Positions 1 through 11,003 of a DNA stretch of 64,000 nt are shown here, piece after piece. Position 1 is the first letter of the stretch. Every line of letters begins with the position of its first letter. Made by a program: the position numbers and the translations under genes. The notes beneath the pieces were generated by a model. That model ran no database searches and was not told where the DNA came from. It worked only from the letters and a program-made list of their open reading frames with translations. This DNA comes from Amphibalanus amphitrite (taxonomy: Eukaryota; Arthropoda; Thecostraca; Balanomorpha; Balanidae), in contig NW_024882029.1 of the NCBI RefSeq assembly GCF_019059575.1, positions 62,001 to 126,000 on the forward strand, in the 5' to 3' direction.

Positions 1-87
1 GCGGAAGAGCGGGTGTTGGTGACGGTATAGTGTAGGTGGGTACGATGGAATGGTGTAGGTCAGGGAGACTGGTACCGGTGGCGCCTA

Positions 88-445
88 TTGACCGACCTAT
101 GGTCGGGAGAACTCCTACTGACATTGGGCCAGGGGATTTCCCCAACGATTGACCTGACGGAGGTCAGAGAATCTCCAGCTGCTACTGACCTGAGACCAGG
201 GAAACTGCTGTTGATTGACCAAGGATACGGAGAACTCACCACCGACTGACCCCAGCTGGAGCCAAGAAAAATCTGACTGAACTAAGGCATAGGGACTCCA
301 CCGACTGACCTGTGGCCAGGGGAACTCCCCATCGGCCTATTGCCAGAACTCTCCACTTAATGACCTGACCCTAGGTCAGAAGATATCACTACCAACTGGA
401 GATATCATCGTCAACTGACCTGAGGCCAGGGGAACTCCCATTTCA
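88..445 (-). repeat. Degenerate tandem array of exon end plus splice donor, lgd intron 13
   Basis: About nine to ten diverged copies with a period of roughly 30 bp. Each resembles the last bases of lgd exon 13 plus its donor (plus-strand core ctgacctgaggccagggg, at 415-432). Clear copies start near 118, 150, 184, 303 and 360. The array lies entirely on the intron side of the authentic donor at 419-418. Confidence 0.7.
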
Positions 446-3400
446 CGTAGGTGTCGACGTCCTTGGGATTGGAGACGTTGTAGTTCACCCCCCGTACGAT
501 GGTCATCTCCAGGTCGTTGCTGTTCAGGTCCGTACAGGCCCTGGGGGAGACACACGGAGCGGGAGCGGATCGAATCAGTGGGCGCGTCGGGACGACACGG
601 GTTAGCTGGTGATTTATGTAAGACACCATCAGAGCCTGAGCTGGCATCACACGGCCAGTGACCCGGTCTGAAGAACGGAGGCAGGCCCATGACGATAGAT
701 GATGGAACGGACATCGTCGAACGGCGAACTTACCACAACAAACACGAATACCAATACAGACATCACACTTGACAACTGAAACCAATGAGGTAAACAAGCC
801 AAAGAAATAATGGCGGTAAGTCACGCAAAAATACATAAATTAATTAACAACGTAACTAAGAACGTTTAGATACAAATGTCATAACACAAGCCCCATTCAT
901 TCTCATATTTTTTCTTCCTGTTATCTGTCATATCGTAAACAAAATGTGTTAAGATCACAAAAAGTGTTCATAAAAAAACGAAGAGGATCAGCGTTGAGTT
1001 TTACGCAAACCGTTCCCCTCGTCCGTCATTAATGTCACTCGGCCACCGGATGCCCGTACAAGTGCCCCCGTCGAGGTCAGGGTTCGTTAGAGAGCACGTG
1101 GCGTCTGCTCACATGGCCCTGTTGTGGGCCGAGGAGGCTGTCTGTCCCTGGAGGGACGGGTGGAGCCCGCCCCAGCCGGGTGGGGGCGTGTCTGTCCAGA
1201 CTGATCACACGACCAGACGCGGCGCAGACTGAGGTGCGGGGGGCGTGCCGGAGGCTCGCGTCTGTGGCGTGAGGCGATTGACGCCCCGAGTTCCCAGTGA
1301 CACTATAAACACGCAGAGGCCGGCGTAATACCCGCTCGCAGCCGAGCGAGTCTGGACGTATTAACACGCCAGCCCTGACCGGAAGGACTGCCTATCTACA
1401 ATTGGACCAGGGCTCCCTTCTTAACCCGGGGATGAGACTCCCACACTGCGATAGGGACTCCCGTAGGGACAAAATCTCTTTAATGGACGAGGACTTTCAT
1501 GAGACTTTCCAAGGACTTTCATAAGCCGAGAATTAGAATGACACTCTGCAGAGTCGTGACAGAGCTCTCACACCGGAATGAAGCAGTAAAACATTTCACA
1601 GTACCATGAAAACAAAATCGCCACAAGTCCAAACTAAATCTCCTCATCTCCATAAAATTTCCATCATTCCGTCCCACTGGCTCACTTGACGATCTGAAAC
1701 TCGCGGGTTTCGTAGTGGAACTTGGGCACGAAGTCACCGCGTCGGTACGCATGCCGCAAGGCGTCCAGATCCTTCAGACAGTTCTGCGCCAGCCGGTCGA
1801 ACTTGTTGGCTTCGGCCACCTCGCCCAGGCTCTGGTAGTGGTCGCGGTTGGTCTGACACACCTGAGCAGACGCGAGGGAAGGGACACAGACAGTTAGCAT
1901 CAGACAGAAGTGCAGACAGAGAATATAGTCAGCACTAGACACGAGGCCAGAGGGCGCGGGTAGCGGCCGGCTCAGCAAAGCCGGCAAGAGCGGATGTTCG
2001 ATCGTGTAAAACTTCTCACCGTAATAACGCTCTTGAATAAACCCACTCCGCTAACCGTGACTTTGCTCCTCTCACCGTGACCCACCATCTCAACGACGTG
2101 ACCTGTAGTTTTTACCGTGACCCTTCATATCTTCCCATAACCGCACCCCTCTAACCGTGATTCAAAGCCTCTAACCGTTCAGCTATAACCTTTAGTCCCA
2201 CCATGACTATGTATTACCCGACTTACCGTGGCCTGTCGCACTAGGTCGGCCTCCAGTTTCTGGAACAGCTCGGCCAGCTCGGCGTCGTCGCCGGTGGCCG
2301 ACGCGTCCATCGCCTCCTCGCGAGACACCACCTCGAAGTCGGCCGTGGTCGCCTTGGCCCGCTCCTGAGGCGGGATCGGCAGCTGCCCACCAAAAGGAAC
2401 AGGACCGCGGTCAGACGGGGGAGGGGGGGGTTGACTGATGTAGCTGCCACTACGCACCAATTATATTGCGAGAAGCAGGCAACGCAATCGATCAATATTC
2501 CATGCGTTACAGAAAAGGTCAGTGGAAAATCAAAATTAAAAGAGTGCCTCATTCCAGACGTTCCGTGAGCCAATTGCCACATAGCTGTTTGGCAATTCCC
2601 TATCCAACCTTGAACCTCGATTACTGAGGAAACACAGGCAGAGAGTCGTAATGGGATAGAGGGCGCAGCTATCCCCAACCAGCCGTCAGTTCTCAGCCAA
2701 CCACATCAGACTCGAGTAACTGGCGAAGCATCGTCCCATCCACACCACCCTGCCAATACCGTCGAAGTCCACCGTTCCACCAGCCAAAAGTGCCCTCTCA
2801 TGGCGTCCGTACCGTGTCCATGTTGACCGGTAGGCCATTCTCTGTGGCCTCCAGTAGCGGCTCGAAGCCCTTTGCCGAGCGGAGGTACTCGAGCGCGGCC
2901 GCCTTGTCACCGTCCTTCTTGGCTTGGAGCGCTGCCTGGAGGAACAGCTTACGGCGTTGGTCGAGGAAGGCACGCTGCTTCTGCTGGCGCGTCTGCTGAC
3001 CGATGGCTGAGGGTGGGAGAGGGGCCTGAGTCAGAATGAGCTGGTGTTGAGCGCAGGTGCCATTTGGTGCGGATAGAAACATAGAAAATAGGCAATCCCA
3101 TCAGTAACGATGCCGTTCACGAGATACATAACAATGTTCAAAAGTAATTCAACAATCAATTACGAAAATTGGTGTGCAGACCTAAACATCACAATCAAAT
3201 GATGTCACCCACCTAACCAGGTTGTTTGCATGTGTTTCAAAACGAACATTCTACGCCACTTAACAACGGATATTGAAACATAAGATGAAACCTTTGATCT
3301 AGCGAAAGAAATATTAAAAAATATCCTCACTATGACCGTCGTCGTAGCGCAAGTCAGATAAGCCTTCCACCATACGAGTACCTAACCCGTAAACAAAACA

Positions 3401-6400
3401 CACTCAGCTGCAGCGCTCAGACAGCGGCACTCACATTTTTGCCGGGTGACGCCGGCCTTGGCGCCGGCTGGGCTGGGTTTTTCTGCCGCTGCCGCCGCTG
3501 CTGCTGCTGCTGCGGGGGCGGGGGCCGCAGCAGGGGCAGGGGAGGCGGCACCAGCACCTTCGGTTGGAATAGGTCCGAATCCTGTCGGAGAAATCGGAAA
3601 TAATAAGAATTCGGTGGCCCAAAGGCCACTGAGTAATACAGCTTGTTTTGTGATGTTTTGTGATGAGGCGATTTCAGCAACCAGTCTATTGATTCGACAA
3701 CTCGATTTGACATAACGGAACAACGTCGATCGTGCTGAGACAATCTGGCGCCAACACCATAAGAAAGGCTGAATGTTATGAGGCCAAGCTTTCACCGCTT
3801 CTAAACTGAAGTATCAACACGTGGCTCAGACTGTATCGCTCGTGCGCTCACCGGGAGGGGTGGGTAGCTCGTCGAAGGCCACTGGTTTGCCAGCCTGGTG
3901 CCGTCGGATGGCGTCCGTATATTGCTTGCAGATGCGACCGTATCGTCGCGCCTTACTGCCGCTGCCAGATTCCTTCGCCTCAGTCTCCTCTTGCTATGGA
4001 GCGAGGGAAACTGAGGGTCAGTCCTATTTGAAGCGAGCGAAAGAGAGACACAGTTTGGACTTAAAGTCATTAGTCTAGCTTAGTTCAACAGTAGTTCAAA
4101 GAACAGACCGTAGCGTAAACCAAACTGTCAGCCGCTACGTGCAATGTAACGTGTCTTAAATGTTCTATAAAGCAGACATATGTCGGCCTTGGGAAACATT
4201 GGAACTTGAACGAGCAATACAACTTTGGTAACGAGCACACCGCAAAATTTTATCAACAAATTCGTCAAAATAGCCAACGACGCCAAAATTTCTAAATAAA
4301 TAAGCAACAGCCGTGAATACTTCAGTGAAAATAAGCAACAGCCGTCAACTGACTCATATCTCTACAACCGATTCGGATATCGCCTTCATACCGCTATCTC
4401 TGCTCCACTCTCGTACCCTGTCACGGTACCAGTACCTACCTTGTACCTCTCCAATCTCTGCTGCAGTGCATCCAGCACAGTAGTCGGTGGCGGCGGCGCG
4501 TTATAGAGTGACGGGTCGGCTGGCGGAGGACCGCCCTCAGGTACCACCACCGGCTCGTCCAGCGGAATTCCGCCGCGGGTGGAGCGGCGCCGCAGCGGCG
4601 GACGCCCTCCGGACGACGACGAGCCTTCGGCAGCGGCGGGGGCGGCGGACGGTGGCGGAGGGGGCATGTCGCTCAGGTCGACAGTTTCACCCGCCTCCAT
4701 GGCTGCTATCACCTGCTCAAACGCCTGCAGAGAGAACAGGGGAGGGTGGTTAAGCAGACAGCCCGATCGACTGGTTGGAAAATATCACCTCAGTAGCATT
4801 GCCGGAATCCGTATTACAAGTGACGACAAATGTTCATGCTCAAGTTAGAAACAAATGCATTAGAAACCCCTTATTTGGTGCATACCGGTGCAACAATGAG
4901 TAGCAGCACACATTCCAAGTTCCAACCTCACATAGGCACTCAATAACGTTACAATCACAAGGGCGTTCATCCCAGACTGGCACAAGGCCCCGCTGCGCAC
5001 TGACAGACACAACAGCAACAGCAACTGCGGCGTACCTTGACTACCCGGACGTACTGCAGGGCTGTCTCCTTGTCCCCTGCCTTTTTGGCCAGCACGGCGG
5101 CGTGCTTGTACTGGCCCATCCTGTCCTGCACCTCTCCCAGACGGGGGTGGACGGAGGGTGACGGTGCGGGTTCGTCCGGCCGAGGCGCCTTGGACGGCGA
5201 TGGAGCTGCCGGGAGGGAACCGTCAGGTGTGGTTGTAGATGTGACTTAGTCCGATGAGGCCAAAGGTAGGGGATCGAGTGGGGAGAGAATAAAAATGAAG
5301 TGATCTTAAGTGCTGATCGAAGGTTAGTAGTAGTGCTAATGAAAAATATCACTAATAACTTATCCATAAAAAATACTGCTCTAAGTAAAAGAATATGTGA
5401 AAGCACTACTTAGTTCCTAGTTTTTATATTGTTAAATGCATGCATTCGAGCGCTCCAGCTATTTAAAAAATGCATAAATTTGAGAAAAAAGGATTGCAAA
5501 AACAAACTTCAACAAGCAAATATCCTGTCGCCAGGAGCTTTAGCACAGAAACAACAGCAGCTGCAGAGTCAAAAGAATAGCTTCAAAGAAGTGAATTCTA
5601 ATTAAATCTATCAAAGTGAACTTCAAACAGCACCAACTTTTTAAAAACTTCATCAAATACTGATGCCTAACGGATTAAAGAGATCCTGGATGAAAATCAT
5701 AGTTGAAACGGAAGTCTGTCATCTTATTCTTATCACAAACACCGAGAATTTCTCGTATGTGCTTGACAACTTAACAATAGCATGTTACATGCAAAAAAAG
5801 ACACGGTTCCACGGGATCAGCTATCGCTATCACTACAAGCTTACCAACGTGTAGACATCCAACTGCACTTAATATCTCAAATTGCGCAACCTCACATTGC
5901 CTATCATCCCACATTACGTACAACCACGTTCCATCACACACACACTTACCGTTTTCGGCGGGCGGCGGCGCGTCGGCCTGCTCCCCAGCGGGGGCGGCCG
6001 GCGGGCTTTGGGCGGGGGCGGGGGCGGGGGCGGCCGGCGTGCTGTGGGCGGCGGCCGTGTACACCGGCGGCGGAATATCCTCCTCATCGATAGCCCGGCC
6101 GGCCCGAGCCCGCTTCAGCAGGTCCTCCAGGGTCTTCAGACCGCGTACGAACCTGAGCCGTTCATATAGATCGGTTACTCTGAAGTCCTACATACTGCTT
6201 ATTACGACATATACGAGCAAAATGACGACACATCACGCCTCGTCTGCCTACACAATCACATATTAAATCGCCAGTCGTCATCCAGATGGAAACCCATCCG
6301 GTGTGTCCTTTGGCGAAGCTCAACGTGTTGCACGGGGATAGATAGAATTGTACAGTATTAGATGATATATTTTTGGTTACGATATGCCGGCAATAAAAGA

Positions 6401-9306
6401 AAATAATGCAGTGTCGTTTTCTGACAGAATACACGAATCATAAATGATAGGCTGGTACACAATATGTGATACTTTCACGCGTCGGCGGATTACGATTGTT
6501 TGGATTGTGGGTCTCGCCATTAGACGTTGTTGATATTGCGGCGACGTCATTTGTTCCGGGACTAACAGTATCCAGCCGTCTGCAGGTCATCTACAACGTT
6601 GAAAATGGACGCTTCCGTGGCTTTACGCCAAATCGACTTGCTGGGAGGACGGGGTGTCACACACGCCCCCAGTCTCTGATCCCCGTGCTGAGCAAACTCT
6701 ACTTGAGTAATCGTTTGCTGCGAAATGGTATTAGCAGAATAATATGTTGTTGCTTATGCACAAAAATAACCATCCCACCTTCAAGAGGCATACCCAGCGG
6801 TGTCTTTTAGCTTCCCCTTTCCTCAGCCCAGCGTCCCATTCAATCGGTGTGCTCGATTCTGTAACCCCCGAAATACTCCCTCTACCATCAGTTTCCCGAC
6901 TCCTGACCCACCGTCGTGCGCGGCTGGTCTGCCCGGCCTCCTTGGCATTTGCCTCCGCCACCCGGTACATCTCCAGCCGCTCCAGCAGCAGAGTGGCCAT
7001 GTCGCTCGCCGGAGCCGGAGCCGGAGCCGGGGCGGGGGCGGCGGCCGGGCCCGGTGCGGGCGGTGCGGCGCGTTTGGGCACCGGAGGAGGAGGGGCCGCC
7101 CTGGCCGGGGAAGTGACGGGAGGGGGTGTCGGGGCAGCGTCGTCACCGGACACGGCCATCAGCTCCGCCTGAGGCCAAACAGGACAGTCGTGACCGTCAG
7201 TGCCCAGTGTCAAGAAGAGCTAATACAGAAACCAAGGTAATTGGGACAGAATACGGAATGTTAATTAATCCCGTTTCCCGGCTCAATGGAAATGCTGATT
7301 AATCCCGTTTCCCGGCTCAATGGAGACGACTTAATTTCTTTACCCTACTTTGAGTTATGAACTCATTACCACACATAATCGAATATCATTGATACAACGC
7401 TCCACCAGTACACTGCAATTAAAGTTCATTAAATCTTCAAGCAGCACTGGCGGACACAGACCATGTTAAAACGTTTACCGATGCTTATTGATAGTCCCCT
7501 TCAGAGTGACGCCTCTTATCACTGATGTCAACAGTTTTTCACTCCTTCCTCCCCTTCATATCTTTATTAGCCCAAGATAAGGGCCATTCAAAGTTCAAAC
7601 CCCCTATCACATCCATCAGCAAACTTTGTTATCTATTCCGTCCCATGCTCTCGCTCCCTCTCGCCCTCTATCCCGTCCCGGCCCTCACCAGCAGATCAGG
7701 GTCGTTTTCGTCCACGTCTGAGATCTCGTCGTCGTCCTTCATACAGGCTGCCGTCATTGCGGCCAGCTGGTCCGCCGGCACCGCAGTCTCTGAGGAGGGG
7801 AAATATCGGGGTGAAGGAGAGCTGGATCCTGAATTACTGTAGATAACGACGGTAAATGACGGCAAACGGCGGTAAACAACGGTAAACGGCGGAGAGAGCC
7901 AAAGGGCGAATATGGCAGCCCGGTGAAATAAAAAAGAAAAAGGAGAGATTTGATGAGAGAATAGGGCAACATGACGCCGCAAGACTATGAACATAATAAC
8001 TACAGAATGCCCACAGTAACATCGGCATAAATGCGCATTACCTACCTATCAAGAAAATTACCGTACCATCTAACCTACCTACTTCAGTTTGAGCATTCTA
8101 AGATGTACCGACAAAACGGGTGCATTCGGTAAGAGGAACTGGGAGGAACAGCGAGGTCAAGCCAATGTAAAGAATGCAACGTTATTGTCACAGTCAGCAT
8201 CTACGCCCGCAAAAAGCATGCATTTGAACCACATATAAGCCTCACAAGGCAATAAACACAGGCTTTGTCGCGAGAAAAGTGCACAAAGCGGTCTGCTGGG
8301 TAGGAGCTGGTCCAATGCGTGCATGCTGCCCTCAATTGACGGTTGATCGCTCTGAGTACCGCTGAATGCGACTAGAATGGAGGATAGCGACCGCGTCCAC
8401 CGTATCGCCGGTTTTTCTTATGATGCTGTTTATTGGGGCTTTAGGGCGCGCCGACTATGCCCTAAAGCCCCAATTGTCTATCTCGGAGGGTGATAATCGA
8501 GAAGTTAGAGGTTGAACACGATTAAAATAGGTAGATGGCGCAAATAGGTGCATAACGGAACGACTTGGGTCCACCAGAATATGCCAATACTGCTGGTAGT
8601 TGGGACAGTGCGGCTTTGCGATCTAAAAAACCAAGTATGCTAGTATCTGCCTCCTCCCCGCCCCCACACTCACCTGGCTTTCGTTCGGCGAGGCGTCTGT
8701 ATGTCGGCCCAGGGTATTTGAGAAGTACCAGTATGTCGCCCTCCCCCCCCCCGCACTGCCTCGTTCACTGGGCTTTGGTCGGCGCTGCACCAGTACGTCG
8801 CCCCCTTCTAGTCACTGGGTTTTGTCCGGCACAACACGGATATATCTGCCCCAGACAGTGTGCAGCTACCGCGGTCACTCACTTGGTTTCGGTCGGCGTG
8901 GAGCCTGTATCTCAGCTCCAGACAGCAGCTGAGCCAGCTCGTCTTCCAGAGCGGCGTCAGAAACGTCCAGCTCCCCGTCGTCAGCCAGGCCGGCCATGTC
9001 GGCGCCACCCACTGACATCAGACCATACTGTGGGGAGCATGGAAAGGTCATATGGGGTCACACAGACAGGGGATAGCCATCAAATAGAGACCAAAGGGGG
9101 GTCAGACTAAGGATGCACACAAGGTATGCAGGGTTCACATGGGATCATGAAGGGCTACTGGGAGAGGTAGATAGAGCAACAGTGCTACTACTAAGATCAT
9201 TGGGAGACTTTTCTTCAACTGATTCCCAGCCTGCAGCCAAGCACATAGGTACCTGAGACAGGTCACGTCCTCCTCGTCCAGCTTTTGGTTTTCTCCTTGC
9301 AGCCAT
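420..9306 (-). CDS. lgd: CC2D1/Lgd (coiled-coil and C2 domain protein 1), 5' 13 exons, partial at left edge
   Basis: Family role: binds ESCRT-III/CHMP4 (Shrub) on endosomes and restrains Notch activation; the vertebrate homologues are CC2D1A/B. Exons on the minus strand: 9306-9253, 9027-8883, 7789-7689, 7168-6912, 6152-5950, 5205-5036, 4724-4440, 3993-3852, 3581-3435, 3006-2813, 2382-2227, 1861-1686 and 540-420. All have AG/GT borders, and the phases sum correctly to 717 codons with no stop. Four DM14 repeats are visible at about residues 159-216, 278-335, 393-452 and 502-566; for example LLLERLEMYRVAEANAKEAG opens the first. Pro/Ala-rich linkers separate them. The C2 domain begins near residue 678, and its remainder lies off the window. 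The start ATG at 9306 is chosen because MAARRKPKAGRGGRDLSQ runs into YGL, the usual N-terminus of the family. DM14 exon boundaries split the repeats. Identification is firm; the exact ends of exons 1 and 6 are the least certain. Confidence 0.93.
7262..7324. repeat. Tandem duplication of about 34 bp in lgd intron 3
   Basis: A 27-base core beginning attaatcccgtttcccggct occurs at 7264-7290 and again at 7298-7324. It looks like a simple intronic duplication. Confidence 0.85.
8664..8930 (-). repeat. Tandem array derived from lgd exon 2 end and donor
   Basis: Four diverged units of about 50-60 bp at roughly 8666-8715, 8757-8805, 8810-8860 and 8873-8930. The last one is the genuine exon 2 end with its donor (gtgagt, 8882-8877). 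The leftmost copy keeps a full-consensus donor, AG followed by gtgagt. The units share the plus-strand pattern cact-gg-ttt-gtcggcg. The array lies in intron 2, immediately downstream of exon 2. Confidence 0.7.
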
Positions 9307-10107
9307 CTCCTGTTGATTCCTTGCTGCTCAGCGTACTTCTAATTTATCTGAAAATAATTCAGCAATTTATTACAGCACAGCAAATTCATTATAGCTCACA
9401 ATATTTTGGTAAATTAACAAGTACCTACTGCCAAGTTAAGCAAATCAGTACCTTAAAAATACAGCAAATGCTGGCAAATTGTGTGATTAGGAACCTATAT
9501 AGCACTATCATGTGTCTTCTTTGAGTATTTATTTTGACTTTTGGTGAGAATAATAAAAGAGTAGGTAAAATGAAAATGTTACCAATATTGTATGAAATGT
9601 GCAAATGGGGTACAGCTGTGTCTCTGTCCGCCAGTTCCCGACATAATACCCACTTTTTGTGGCTGTTGGCAGTTGGGTGAAACGAAAAACAAATAAATTA
9701 ATTAAATAAGCTGGACTGGCCGGACCCCACCTAACTAAACTGGACTGACAAGTGACAACAACAAATCAAAATGTAACAAATGGAATGGGAACACTTCATC
9801 AACAATAGATACAATGGCATTGAAAACAATGTTTATTATCAATCACAAAATCGCGAGAACACCAACAACACACCAGCAGCCCTCCCGCTCAAGGCCATAT
9901 ATAGAACATAGAACCTGCATAGAACTTGCTTGCCAAACACGCACGAACAGCGCACACTCGCCGCCCATTACCTATGTACAACCTATGTACATGTACTTTT
10001 CTCAAAATAAAAACAACACATGCATTGTTCATATTGTGGCGCAGTTCAGTATATAGGCTAGGTCAGTGTGTTATGACCACGTGACTTTGAGGAATTTCAG
10101 GAAAGGG
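9307..10107. other. Upstream region of lgd, no gene seen
   Basis: AT-rich DNA upstream of the lgd start codon, presumably 5' UTR and promoter. No convincing TATA box, ORF or RNA gene was found. Confidence 0.4.
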
Positions 10108-10216
10108 ACCGTGTATATCACACCACGGTGAGATTTACACAATACCGGCCATTTGTGTAAATCACACCCACCCCGGTGGCGTATTTACAAATTGCAACCG
10201 AGCTCCGCCGTGGGGT
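10108..10216. repeat. Dispersed copy of the GTGTAWATCACACC palindromic repeat
   Basis: Contains tgtatatcacaccacggtga and a second gtgtaaatcacaccc half. It then has cgtatttacaaattgcaac and gagctccgccg, which recur in reverse complement at 18350-18385. It belongs to the same family as the array at 20461-20936. Confidence 0.75.
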
Positions 10217-10595
10217 AAGGTGGGCAGGGGTTTTCGCACTACGGCTGCGGGGTTGAACTACCGTCTGTGGTAGAGAGTTCAGGACGATGGCGCGTTTCAT
10301 ACGAAATCTGGCGCAATGTTTGTTTGCTTTTGAACTTGTACTGTTATTGCTGTGAATTCTTGAAGTGGGAGTGTTTCAATAACAATTTGTGGATTATTTG
10401 AGTTTCTTTATATAAACATAGAATAATATTATGAAACATTGTGTGGAAACTGCAAATACTGATATGATCAATTACTTAGTTTGGGAATTGATACACATTT
10501 TGTAGCGATTTGTCTGGCAAATGGTGTAACAAACCTCAAGCCTATCATGATCTGAAGCTGCTGTAACAAATCAAAATTGCTTTGATGTTACATAG

Positions 10596-10717
10596 TAGAT
10601 AGGCATGCGCGCCATTTCGATATTCTGTATTCGGAATTCAGTGAATGTTGGACATATCTAGTCCTGCGGACGAGACAGAAACAATGTTACAGAGGGAAGG
10701 CACTGCATACATGTCTA
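10596..10717 (-). repeat. 3' LTR
   Basis: 122 bp, base-for-base identical to 15903-16024. It is unusually short for a gypsy element. No AATAAA was found in it. On the coding strand it opens TAGACATG and closes CCTATCTA. Confidence 0.93.
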
Positions 10718-10726
10718 TCTCCCCCC
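10718..10726 (-). other. Polypurine tract
   Basis: The coding strand reads GGGGGGAGA directly before the first base of the 3' LTR. This is the expected plus-strand primer and independently fixes the LTR border. Confidence 0.88.
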
Positions 10727-11003
10727 AGTCTTTGCCGGCCGGGAACAAAGACTTACATAGATTGGCATAGATTGAAGGGTGCCGTAACGAAACGACGCCG
10801 AAAGGCCAAACGACGGGTCGCATTCACGGGAGCGCGAACAAACAAATAGCCCAGGGGGCAACAAAACACAGCTTCTAGGCAACCAGAACGAGTGGACCGG
10901 CTGGAAAACGAGCCGGGACAACGATCAAACACTAAACGCGGAACATATCCGAACATCGCAAACAACTGCCGAGTTTGACAATGATAGGGAGTCAGTGGCA
11001 CAG

